This document shows, one piece after another, positions 35,649-45,738 of a DNA stretch of 64,000 nt. The notes beneath the pieces were generated by a model, which ran no database searches, had not been told where the DNA came from, and saw only the letters and a program-made list of their open reading frames with translations. Position numbers and translations under genes: made by a program. Source of the DNA: Begonia masoniana (Eukaryota > Streptophyta > Magnoliopsida > Cucurbitales > Begoniaceae); contig CM039502.1 of assembly GCA_022432975.1 (NCBI GenBank), positions 13,485,143 through 13,549,142 of the forward strand, read 5' to 3'. Each line of letters starts with the position of its first letter. The stretch's first letter is position 1.

Positions 35649-37217
35649 GGAAAAAGTGATCCGGAGGAGTACCTGGACTGTGAGCGGAAAATAGAACTAG
35701 TTTTTTATTGCCACAACTACTCCGAGCGAAAGAAAGTGAAGCTTACTGCCATAGAATTTACACAGTATGCGATAGTGTGGTGGGACAAGTTGTGTCTCGA
35801 TCGAAGGCAAGACGGAGACCTTCCCATTGAGAGTTGGGCAGAGATGAAGAGAGTGATGCGACGTCGATTTGTACCGAGTCATTACCGGCGTGATCTACAC
35901 AACAAATTGCAAACTCTTCGGCAAGGGAGTCGAAGTGTAGATGAGTATTACAAGGATATGGAGATGACAATGATACGGGCCAACGTCGAAGAGGATCGAG
36001 AAGATCAAGAGAGGATCACGAAAGAATTTCAAATCATTAAGGATGAGAGGGAGAAAGAAAAAGGTGAAAAGAAATTAGTTGAAGAAGATGCCAAAATAGA
36101 AAAAGCAAGTGGAGAAATAAAAATAGTTGAAAAGAGCACAAAGAGGGATGAAAAACCGAGGGAGCAAGAGAGAAAAATTGAGGAAAAAGAGATAAAAATC
36201 GAGGGAGAGAGTGAACAACAGTCAAGTGAGAAACAAATCGTGTTGATGAACAAAAGTGAGGATAAAAGTGAGATGATTTTGCTTTTATATAAAGATGTTT
36301 ATTTATCATTTAACGACTTACCAAGTTTTCTTCCAAATGTTATTTATTTCATTTTGCAGAAAAATAAATATGAAATTCCCGAGGAGTTTCGAAGACAAAT
36401 TTCTCTATTGAGGGAGATTAAGAAGCAAAAAGATCTCGTATCTAGTACGTTAGTTCCAAGTCAATCGGAAACATCAAACAAGTATGAGTGGTTGGTAAAG
36501 CCATATGATTTTTATATTGCACCTATTATATGTATAAGATTGATAGATAATATACAAAATTATTTTATTAGAAAATTTGTCATTGATTACTTTGCATACA
36601 ACCTGGTTTATGACAAAATTGTAGATACATATTTTGCGAGTTTCAAATCTAATTTTTCTGTTTTTAAGGATTTTAATTATATTATATATTATTTACTGTT
36701 TGATATTATTGATAATTTTAATTTATTAAATCCGTTAAATTTATTAACTTTGTTGACTAAAAAGTTTGCTTTTGTGGATGAAAGGAAAAATGATAAATTT
36801 GTTAAGAAATTTCATGCAATGGTAAGATTTATTTTTGAACCCGGAAATTTGGTTTGGCTACATCTACAAAAAGATAGGTTTCCGAACACACGGAACAATA
36901 ACCTACAACCTCGAGGAGATGATCCTTTCCAATTCCTAGAGCGCATCAACGACACCGCTTACAAGATTGACCAACCGAGTGAATACGGTAATGTAAGCAC
37001 ATGTTTTAATTTTACTAATTTGTTTTTATATGATGCAGGAGATTCGAGGACGAATCTATTCGAAGGGGAAGGGAATGATGTGATCCAAGTTCAGACCAAG
37101 TCAAAGCCCAAGAATAAAGATCCAATTGAAGATACGGCTGGACCAATAACGAGAGCAAAGGCGAAGCGGATAAAGGAGCAAATGAGCAATTTGGTCAGTC
37201 AGATCCTACCTCAATAA
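35649..37217 (+). CDS. long open frame: gag core, dead reverse transcriptase, integrase C-terminus
   Basis: An open frame of 522 codons without an ATG at its start; it follows a stop at 35646-35648. It opens with the gag capsid region (SDPEEYLDCERKIELVF, MRRRFVPSHYRRDL). A Lys/Glu-rich, probably coiled-coil stretch follows at about 36000-36250. Then comes a very AT-rich part still alignable to gypsy polymerase (KYEWLVKPYDF; VIDYFAYNLVYDK where active elements have YFDD). It ends with the integrase tail (PGNLVWLHLQKDRFPN, PFQFLERINDTAYKID) and runs into LTR C. The catalytic Asp pair is lost, yet no stop interrupts. It is a deletion derivative; whether a protein is made is unknown. Confidence 0.7.
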   Translation, partial: GKSDPEEYLDCERKIELVFYCHNYSERKKVKLTAIEFTQYAIVWWDKLCLDRRQDGDLPIESWAEMKRVMRRRFVPSHYRRDLHNKLQTLRQGSRSVDEYYKDMEMTMIRANVEEDREDQERITKEFQIIKDEREKEKGEKKLVEEDAKIEKASGEIKIVEKSTKRDEKPREQERKIEEKEIKIEGESEQQSSEKQIVLMNKSEDKSEMILLLYKDVYLSFNDLPSFLPNVIYFILQKNKYEIPEEFRRQISLLREIKKQKDLVSSTLVPSQSETSNKYEWLVKPYDFYIAPIICIRLIDNIQNYFIRKFVIDYFAYNLVYDKIVDTYFASFKSNFSVFKDFNYIIYYLLFDIIDNFNLLNPLNLLTLLTKKFAFVDERKNDKFVKKFHAMVRFIFEPGNLVWLHLQKDRFPNTRNNNLQPRGDDPFQFLERINDTAYKIDQPSEYGNVSTCFNFTNLFLYDAGDSRTNLFEGEGNDVIQVQTKSKPKNKDPIEDTAGPITRAKAKRIKEQMSNLVSQILPQ

Positions 37218-37779
37218 GGAACTTGCGTTCCGAACCAAGAACCAGAGCTTGTTCTCATAATCCAAACTATTTTGGGATGATGTTTATGTCATTGTTTCAA
37301 TTGTCGTTTTAGGGTTTAAAAAGTACTTGTCGTATGTCGAGTCATAAGTCGTTTTTCTTAAGTTGTCGTTATTTTAGCAATTGTTATTATTTTAATTAAG
37401 AGTTAGAAGGGCAGATTAGTAATTTTGTTCTTAAAGGAAACCCTAAAAACCCTATCATGATGGGGTGTTTCATGCCTATAAACTTATTCTTAGATGAATG
37501 AAAAAAGGAAGATCAGGTTTTATCTAATTGTGAGAGAATTTCTCTTAGTTTCTTAAAGAAACTCCGAACTTATCAAGGTTCTCCTTGTGGCGTTCAAAAT
37601 CTGACTTATCAAACGAACAAACATATTCGTTTGTGGCGTCCTCCTCATTCCAAGGTTCGGATCTGTATAGATTTCGGGTCAAGGATTTCCTCCTATTCGA
37701 ACTTGTAGATTCTGGGTTAGCGACGACGCCAATATTTTGATCGTGGGTCATCGTCACATCGTTGACGTGGTTCGCATCA
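37076..37779 (+). repeat. gypsy LTR C (3' outer)
   Basis: 704 bp, preceded by the polypurine tract CGAAGGGGAAGGGAA and followed by the TSD GCGGC. Confidence 0.88.
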
Positions 37780-37864
37780 GCGGCCGTAGCTGTTAGAAAT
37801 ATTGCTGTTTGACTGAAGAATGAATCAGTAAAACAAAAGAATGTTTCTGTTATTTCATAATCGT

Positions 37865-38230
37865 CCACAGTAAGTAACCGTGGACGTTTATTGATTACAG
37901 TAAAGTGTAGACGTTTATCGATTACAAGTAGTCGTGGACGTTTGTCGTTTACAGTAAGAGTGGACGAATATAATTGTTCACAGTAGTCGTGGATGTTTAT
38001 TGATTACAGGAAAGAGTGGACGTTTGTTGTTTACAATAAAGAATGGACGACTGTCATTGTCCACAGTAATCGTGGACGTTTATCGATTACAGTAAAGTGT
38101 GGACGACTATCATTATCCACAGTCATCGTGGACGTTAAGAGATTACAGTAAAGATTGGACGACTACAATTGTCCATGCTTTACTGTAATCGTTTAGTGCA
38201 TTAAGATCTGCAATCGTCCACGCTACAATC
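37865..38230. repeat. degenerate GTGGACG minisatellite
   Basis: Repeated words GTGGACGTTTATCGATTACAG and GTGGACGACTATCAT alternate with TCCACAG in imperfect units of about 30-60 bp. Both strands of the word occur, so hairpins are possible. A related cluster lies at 61050-61780. Confidence 0.8.
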
Positions 38231-38675
38231 GTCTATTATAAGGATAACAGAAACAACAACTGATCACTGTCTTGCTCTGTAATAACTTTTTACAGATAAA
38301 ACTAAATTTTATGAAGCTCAAACGTCAAATTAAGAAACCCACGTGATGTGGTCCATATGTGTATAAATCTTATAGATCATGACATTTTGTCTTTTTACTA
38401 ATGAAAAGATTAAGTTGATGGAACTTAATGATTACTGATATACATTAAAGAAATTGGTCCTCTCTCCACCTGATGAAGAAGAAGAAAGAACGAGAAATTA
38501 TTCCATCAAATTTCTCACTAAAGAAACTAAAGGGTAAAGGGGAGAGAAATCAGTTTCTGTCATCATGGATTCAAGTAAGTATTTCTCTTTTTCTTCTTTA
38601 ATGATAGAACTGTGGAAATCAATATGTTCACAATCCTGTTGTTTTTCTTTAATGAAAATGAAAAACTATTATGAG

Positions 38676-38880
38676 AGCATGAGTGAGTCTATCATAGCTT
38701 CTTACCTTCCTCAAAGAACAGACAATGACATAAAGAATTACTCGAACACCCACTTAAAGAATAAACTCAAGAAATTTCAATTGTCTATAAAGCAAACCCA
38801 ACTGAAATTGGAGGAAATTCCGGCCAACCAGTTCGAATTCAAGAGCTTCGATGGCGGAAAGAACTTAGAAGAGGCCACAA
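38676..38880 (+). pseudogene. R2R3-MYB fragment, part 1 (subgroup 1, MYB30/60/96-like)
   Basis: The frame carries the end of the R3 repeat, [17 protein letters not shown] then [12 protein letters not shown]. The third-helix Trp (normally NYWNTHL) is Ser here. The [21 protein letters not shown] signature is typical of MYB subgroup 1 regulators of cuticle and stomatal genes. No intact R2 or first exon is visible upstream; weak traces may lie at 38460-38600. The frame is cut by a solo LTR at 38881 and resumes at 41428. Confidence 0.75.
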
Positions 38881-41427
38881 TGTAATATCCGGCTTGTACG
38901 GATTTTTGGATATATTATATTATATTATTATTTCATTATTTAATGGCATTTTTGGTAAATATGTCAAATCAGGTCCGTTTTACAAAAAGAAAGCGTCATT
39001 ATGATCCTAACGATTAATAGAAATTTTAAGGAAATTATGAGAATTTTCGGAGTTTAGACGCTATATTCCGAGTAAATACATTTCTCGTAATGTAAAGGAC
39101 GTTTTCGTAAAAATAGTAAACGAGGTCCAAATTGCGAACGGACAGTTTTAATAGAGCCCTGGTAATGAATGGAAATTATTGGCAAAATATGGAGTTTTCG
39201 AGAATCCGAATCGTTAGCCGATTAACGAAACGAAGAACGAAACAAGAGCTAAGGGCAAAATGGTAATTTGCAAACCAAATTTTATAAAATAACAAATCAC
39301 CTCTCTTCTCCCTCACTTCTCTTTTCTTCTCTGCTTCTCACGATTTCCAGAGAGCAAAATTCTCTCTTTCTCCCTCGCGACTTCTCTCTCGGCCGCGACG
39401 ATTTCTCATCGATCCGACCTCGTTCTTCCTCCGGTTCTTCACGTTTTCTCTTCCGGTCAACGCTCTAGGTAAGTCTCTATAGTTTTAGAGCGTTTATTTC
39501 GATTATTTTGGAGTTTGGACAATTAGGGTTTCGTTAGGGTTCGTGTTAAAAATGAGATTTAGGGTTCGTAATTAATAGGTTAGCAGTGATTAAGTATATA
39601 TTGCACGTATTTGACGTTATTGGGCGAAGTTAAATCAATTTGTGAAAATGTTAAAAAGTTAGGGATTTTCTGGTTTTTGAGGAAAAACTCGTTAATTGAA
39701 GTCTTGGATTATCGAGCATTAAATTGATGTTATAAATGCTTCGATTAGCTAAATTAAGAAATTAGGAAAAATTCTTTAGTTAAGGTTTGTAATTTGGACG
39801 TTAATAGCTCAAATTGATTTTAACGGCGAATATCGTGTTTTGCCACAGACACACGACTCCCGTGAACGAAGCTTGAGATTCTGCGCGCTCAAGGTAAGTT
39901 TCCGTGACTTACTCTGACCAATTGGTCTACACCATACTTCGTTGTTGTATCGAGGATCCCTGAAGCGTTATTCGTTTAAAATTGCTTTGGTTGGGTAGAT
40001 AGGTTTATGATTGTTTTAGGTTATTCTATTTCAGTCTTGATGGTATACATGTGCTTGTTTATTGTATGTTTATATTATGCTCATATCTGTTCATGCATCA
40101 CGTATTTCAAATGTCATGAAAATGAATTTCCGCACGTGTTTTAAGAAAAGAAAACGAACCTCTGTAATGAATGAATGCAATCTGTCTGTATCTGGTCACG
40201 CGAGGTGGGGCTCAGGCACGGCTGTGCGTGTTGCAAGCGTGTACCCCCCTCCTCTAGCTGGAAAGAGTAGTCCGACCGCAGGATGGGCTCTCTCCGGTTA
40301 GTGGGTTGCGATCTCGGTGACAATCTGTCTGTCTGCGACGTAATGAATCTGTATCTGAATCTGAATCTGCATGATTTCTGAATGGCATACGCACGCATGC
40401 ATCTGCATTTACGTAGCTTACTGAGATTTCATTATCTCATAGATGTCTGTATGGTGTAGGTGACGTTCTAGGTGACATAGATCCAGGTGAGGACGACGTT
40501 CCTCCTTCTGATGTCTGAGGCAGTTGATGGATGATGGCCCGTGAGAGTGCGCTGGGCAGTCGAGGCGCGTTATGACCCGTGGGGGAAGTATGTATAGATT
40601 TTGGGATTTTCAGGATATTTGGGCTGATGTTAATTTGTATTGAGCATAATAGGATGCTTGGTCTGGTAGTTGATAGGTTTACTTTTGGCGTTTCAAATGT
40701 TTTGGGTAATCGTATTTAAAACGTTATGTTAAGTCTTTTATTCGAATGTTATAGAAAATGTTTTGAAATGCTTTTAGGTTGTTACGGATAGGCTCGGTTT
40801 TTAGAGCTATCCACGCAGTTGGACTTCGCAAAGTCCGACGCGAGTCGATTGAGTTTAGATTATGTTTTAATCGGTTGAGTGCAGGTTGTGAGTTATGGTG
40901 ATTACTAGTGAAAGGAAGAAGATGATTTGCTCCCTGGAAATCGGATTCCAGAGAACAAATCGATGTGTTTGATGCTGTGAAGTATGAAGTGTTAAAGTCT
41001 CTGTTATTGAATGAAGGAAGGGAGGGATCGCTGCATAGTGTGCAGTGATCGATCTCTGCTGAAAAAGCAGAGATCGATCGCCGCCCTTGCTTTGTATGCA
41101 GCGATCGATCTCTGCTGAAAAGCAGAGATCGATCGCTTGCTGCATGCAAGCATGCAGAGATCGATCGCCGCCTCCTTTTGGCAGCGAATGGTTCCGATTC
41201 TGCCCCTGCTTTAATTTTTATTAAATATTTAAATGTTTTAAGTTTTATTTAAATTGTTTTAGTTTATGTTTTAAATGATTTACCAAACAAACTTCGATTC
41301 CGGTTTCGGTTTCGATTTCAATTCCGCTTTAACGTTAGGTTTTAAAGTTATAAAATGTGAGGATAAAAAAAAAAATTAAAAATAAATATAGTACGGGAAA
41401 TACGGGTACAGTACTAGGGGTGTTACA
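38881..41427 (+). mobile_element. 2.5-kb solo LTR inserted in the MYB fragment
   Basis: It starts TGTAATATCCGGCTTGTACG and ends GGGGTGTTACA. The flanks CACAA (38876-38880 and 41428-41432) are a perfect TSD. It shares long blocks with 51440-53951, including AGCTGGAAAGAGTAGTCCG and GGATAGGCTCGGTTTTTAGA-type sequence near the 3' part. It has no internal domain. The class is inferred as long-LTR Ty3/gypsy. Confidence 0.88.
41047..41136. repeat. perfect hairpins in the solo LTR
   Basis: 41047-41079 is a 14-bp perfect stem with a 5-nt loop. 41101-41136 is a 16-bp perfect stem (GCGATCGATCTCTGCT and its complement) with a GAAA loop. Both are built on CGATCGATC palindromes, and further copies follow to 41170. 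Confidence 0.9.
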
Positions 41428-41756
41428 CACAATCTCGTCTTCTATGGCGAACCATTCGACGACGTACGTCTCAAACACAGAAAACATTTCCATCCTTTTG
41501 GAAGGCTGGATAAGATCTTCCCCGACGAAAAATCATGCCATTGACGACAGCTTCGTTATTATTCTTCGAGGGAATGGTGTGAAGCTTCAGTCGACCGGGG
41601 CAGTGAGTGCCGGGTGGATTTGAGAAGGAGAAGTGGGTTGAGTGGAATGAAGGAGAGGAAGGTGACGAGCTAGTCAGAAACGTCGGAAGTGATTCGGCCG
41701 GCAAAGAAGCTATCGCCATCGATGAATATGATGATCACGTTGTTTCACGACTATTT
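41428..41756 (+). pseudogene. R2R3-MYB fragment, part 2
   Basis: After the solo LTR and its second CACAA, the reading continues in the same frame as part 1 (ISSSMANHSTTYVSN, then TENISILLEGWIRSSPTK). This is the conserved C-terminal motif of subgroup 1 MYBs. A frameshift follows, and a weak match to the terminal FEKW-type motif appears in another frame (GFEKEKWVEWNEG). A disrupted captured fragment is the best reading. Confidence 0.72.
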
Positions 41757-41776
41757 CATACATAGGAGAGAGAGAG

Positions 41777-42424
41777 ATTGGGTCAAAAATAAACGTTAAG
41801 GGTCAATTGACCATTGACCCCATACGTTGGGGGATAAATTGAACTTTTTTTTTTAATTATTACATTAATTAATAAGTGTTGCATCACGATATAAGATAAA
41901 GATAAATTTAGCCATTACGCTTAGAAAATTACATTAATGTTAGATATCATATAGCGAGAAACTTTTATTTGACATTATTTAAGATTTATTATTATTCTTA
42001 TTTTAAATAAATGAAATAATGGGTTAAAATTAGAGGTGGAAGGAGAGAGGGAAGGGGAAGAGTGATAGTTTATGAATTGTGAAAGTCAAATGTTAAATTT
42101 AACAGAAAAATTGACGGCAGGAGTTAAATTGCAAATGTTGTTAACGATAGGGACTGATTGGGTCAAAAATAAACGTTAAGGGTCAATTGACCATTGACCC
42201 CATACGTTGGGGGATAAATTGAACTTTTTTTTTTTAATTATTACATTAATTAATAAGTGTTGCATCACGATATAAGATAAAGATAAATTTAGCCATTACG
42301 CTTAGAAAATTACATTAATGTTAGATATCATATAGCGAGAAACTTTTATTTTGACATTATTTAAGATTTATTATTATTCTTATTTTAAATAAATGAAATA
42401 ATGGGTTAAAATTAGAGGTGGAAA
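41777..42424. repeat. local tandem duplication, unit about 380 bp
   Basis: 41777-42041 and 42157-42424 are nearly identical. The left copy includes the first bases of the hAT MITE (TAGAGGTGGAA) and then jumps into Pack-MULE terminal repeat, so the duplication came after the MITE insertion. Confidence 0.85.
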
Positions 42425-42793
42425 TCGGTTCAGTTAAAACCAAAAACCGAATCGAACAAACTGAAAATCTCGATTTAGTTTAGTTTTAATTTTGGAAAAA
42501 CGAACAGTTCATTCTTTCAAAAACCAATCAAAACTGAACCGAATGAATTTATAATATTTTTTAAATTTTTATATTGCAAATTACAAATTATAGAACTAAA
42601 TTGGTCAAAATCGAGTTTAAACTAGACTAAACCGACACAAAACCGAGTTTAAACCGGAAAAATCAAAATTGAAACCAAATCAAAAACTTAACCAAACAAA
42701 ACCAAAAATGTGGTCTGGTTTGGGTTCGATTATGAAGACCGATCGGTTTAGTTTCAACTGGAGTGGAATCGAAAAGAACCGATTTCACCCCTA
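42413..42793. mobile_element. hAT-like MITE
   Basis: 381 bp with inverted ends TAGAGGTGGAAATCGGTT and its near-complement AACCGATTTCACCCCTA. Flanks GTTAAAAT (42405-42412) and GTTAAACT (42794-42801) match at 7 of 8, as for hAT insertions. The interior is made of CGGTT/AACCG words and has no coding frame. Confidence 0.82.
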
Positions 42794-42801
42794 GTTAAAC
42801 T

Positions 42802-43170
42802 ACAAATAATTACCCTCTTGCTACAAGACCATGATAAGATTGATTTAAATAAAAATGAAGTAATTAGGCCTAAAAACACAACTGAAATTCAAAAAATAAC
42901 ATTCTAAACCAAACAAACACAGCAAACAGTCACATTACACGAAGAAGTGAAAAACATGTATGCAAAAATCCTATCTAGCCTTCTTCTGTTCATATCAAAA
43001 ACACTGAAACAGAGAAAGGCAAAAGGCCAAAATAATTACATATAATTCATATGTTTATGATGAACAAAAAAGGCTAAAAAATCACCTTTTTCGATCTCAT
43101 CTCGCACTCCTTTTACTTGTTTAGACCTTGGAAGATTCGCCATTGTCGACGCTCCTTCCTCCATCGCGAT
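42802..43170. other. 3' flank of the phosphatase gene
   Basis: AT-rich; probably contains the 3' UTR of the minus-strand phosphatase gene. Nothing else seen. Confidence 0.5.
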
Positions 43171-45738
43171 CTAAACTGGATTCTCTGCTGCAGGGCGGAG
43201 ATGGTTTTCAGAAGTTTGCTCTTCTTTGAGTTTGGAGAAGGAATCGGGTGAAGAAGGATTCGGGTTTTCATCGAAAAAGAGACAGACAACGGCACAGTCG
43301 TCGATCTTTGACGTTGGATATTTATATCGCCATGCCTTGATCGCGGATTCGACCAGACCTCGAGCGGCAGTTGGACGCGGAGATGAAGCTACTATGTCTA
43401 CTACCTCTTCGTTCGACAATACATCCCATATCTGCATAAAGCGAAGAAAAAAAATGATTAAAATCAGTCAACTTAGGAGCTCAAACTTAAAGGAATCAAT
43501 GACAATTTAGCGAGGTCCAAGCAAACACTTCAAAAATTAAAAAACAAGTTGGAGTAGTTTACAAATTAGATCTTAATTTTTTTTTTTTTGCTAAATTGAA
43601 TGTATACCTTTCAAGTATCAACATTTTAAATCTTGCCGTTAATTTATCTGATGTATCTAGTACGTTTATACAAAATATTCCATATAATTAAGTGTTTTTA
43701 TCCAATTTCTAACAATTCTGATTATTTTTAATTTGATTTCGAAATTTATCAATCTAAAGTTCGCAATCGTCGAAGAGGAGAACAACAAATTTTGAAATCA
43801 TGTTAGAAGTCACCTGACGAGTTAGAAATTGAATTCAAACACTTGATTAAATAGAAAACATGTTATACATGCGTTGAATCTAACAGATAACTTGACAGAA
43901 AAATTCAAATTATTGATGATTGAAAGATAAAAATTCAATTTGTCATAGTCTAAATTACAATTGAGCCAAAAAAAAAGTCCACATGTAAGAATCAACTTAA
44001 GCTTATAAAGTTAGTGGCAATTCAATAATACTTTCGAGTAAAAAATAGTAGAAGAAGATGTTGTATTTACCCCGTCGGTAGCCAAGACGACAAACTCGTC
44101 CTTTTCAGTGAGGCGTCGACATGAAATGTCGGGAATGGCAATGACACCAAAATCCTTGAGGCAGAAATCTCCAAATGCCCGAGCCATGGCAAGACCAGGG
44201 GAGTCCTTGTTGGGAAGCCACACTCGAGCAACCTCGGGTTCTTCCCGAAGAGCAAATATTCGACCTTTGCACTTTTTGATTCTCTCTGCTTCCTCTGTAT
44301 AGCCCCCAAAAAGAAGAGAAAAGTTGATATCTCAAATAAAAAAAACAAGACGAAGACATGCATAGAGAGAGAAACCTGGAAGATCAGGCTTGAGATCCAC
44401 TGTAAGCTGAACTGCAACAAGCAAATCATCTTCATCTCTCGTACCAAGAACAGCTCTGGAGTCTCCAACATTTCCAATAATCAGATCTTGATCCTGAAAT
44501 TTACGACAAAAAGGAGATTAGATTTTTTTATAAAACTATGCTTCTGTGAAAGTTTTTGTTGAGATTTATGGTCTCCCACCGTCCGATTTTAAAACAGAAA
44601 TTTGTAGTTTATCACTGCTATAGAACAACACCTGCTTGAGAAGAGTCACTGCCGTTGTCCCACTGAAGAAGCAGTTGATCCTCGGCTGCATTCTCAGTTC
44701 TCTGTCCATATTCTTAAAAGCTTTAAGAATTGATTCCTTCAAAGAATTAGAAATCTCAGACTGCTTGCTTGTTTCATCGCCATCAATGGAGGCTCTTGCT
44801 TCTTCATCAGCCGATGCGAAAGCTGTATCTTCGAAGTTCATACTTACAGTATTCAAACTGATATCTTTAAGAACATCCTCACTGATTGAATTAACTTCCA
44901 GATGTTCACCGAGTTTCAGAGGAAGACAATTCCTCACTCTTTTTGCGACAATATGGCCATAGGGGCCATGCCCATCGAAAACTCCACAAAATAATGTATC
45001 CGACCTCGAAGCAAAATTCTGCAACAATAGAGTTGATGCAACAATCATCTTTCATGCTCATAAATTATATATAATTTCATACATACAAATCTATCTTCCA
45101 TAAACCCCCATGACCCACCAAAGGAGTAACGAAATCCATCATGATCCTATCCCACTTCCACTATAGAACAGACAAAGGTTGTCCGACCCGGCCTTCTGTT
45201 AGGCTCGCCTTCGGGTCGTCACAAAAGAATAGAAGGAAGTGCATTAAAGTGCTGAAGAAATAAGTAGTTGTAAGAGATAGTTGCATCAATCTTGCTATTG
45301 AGTCAACTAAATTTCTAAATCTCTTACAATAACTATTACATTTTACAGACGTCCCGATATTGTCGATAGAAACAGCCTAGTCTTGAAACTACTCTCACAA
45401 TGCTATCAACCATTTGAATATATCCACAGAATAGAGAAAAGTACAAGAAAATAAGAAACTGATATAACAGAGCAAGAGAAAGAACTGACCTCCCACACAA
45501 TCATGGCGTCCTGGTTGGTCCCTTTCTTACCCTGTTGAGTAAATAGAGAAGCAACCTCACTAGATCCGTTTAAGAACATTCTTCCTGGAACTCGATGCAG
45601 GGATTCATCCCTTCGATAATCAAACAAAGGGTTCTGTGATCCAAGTCTCTTCTTTGAGTTTTTCCTGACTCTCGGGGATGAAGACATTGGCGACCCAGGC
45701 AGAGGGCTCTTGCTCTCTGCCGAGAAGCAGGACCCCAT
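43171..45738 (-). CDS. protein phosphatase 2C family protein, 5 coding exons
   Basis: Coding exons: 45490-45738, 44632-45018, 44376-44493, 44071-44294, 43171-43431. All junctions are GT-AG and in phase, giving 412 residues with ATG at 45738 and TAG at 43171-43173. The order of PP2C motifs is complete: KKGTNQDAMIVWE, FCGVFDGHGPYGHIVAKRV, SGTTAVTLLKQ, VGNVGDSRAVLGTR-type, LAMARAFGDFCLKDFG, VLATDGIWDVLSNEEVV and DDCAVVCLFF. The metal-binding Asp residues are present. This is a Mg/Mn-dependent Ser/Thr phosphatase, closest in layout to Arabidopsis At1g03590/At1g16220-type proteins. The start MGSCFS fits N-myristoylation at Gly2 and palmitoylation at Cys4, so membrane association is likely. Substrates are unknown. 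The gene looks intact. Confidence 0.95.

Larger units (their letters stand above)
32154..37779 (+). mobile_element. three-LTR Ty3/gypsy composite with one outer TSD
   Basis: Outer LTRs of 704 bp each (32154-32857 and 37076-37779) start TGATGTGATCC and end at CATCA. The flanks GCGGC (32149-32153 and 37780-37784) are a perfect TSD. A truncated third LTR lies at 33976-34258. Left interior: protease and partial reverse transcriptase. Right interior: leader, gag, a degenerate pol frame and the integrase C-terminus. This is the product expected when two related elements recombine within one insertion site. It cannot replicate on its own. Confidence 0.88.
31861..42228. mobile_element. inferred second Pack-MULE, split by later insertions
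   Basis: About 190 bp at 31861-32060 is repeated in inverted orientation at about 42042-42228. Shared words include AAGTTCAATTTA at the tip, GTTTATTTTTGACCCAATCAG, and ACTTTCACAATTC further in. Taking out the gypsy composite, the solo LTR and a local duplication leaves about 1.8 kb of interior, with minisatellite DNA and an R2R3-MYB fragment. This is the layout of a gene-carrying Mutator element. The right tip has decayed to a T run and I see no 9-bp TSD, so the unit is inferred. Confidence 0.55.

Noticed and set aside
40062..41149. Open frames inside the solo LTR as genes
   Set aside because: They have no recognisable domains, lie in DNA defined by LTR ends and TSD, and are not shared with the sister LTR at 51440.
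45180..45235. Small hairpin-like CGACCCGG...CGGGTCG stretch in phosphatase intron 1 as a transposon end
   Set aside because: It recalls the TRIM terminus, but I found no second end or duplication.
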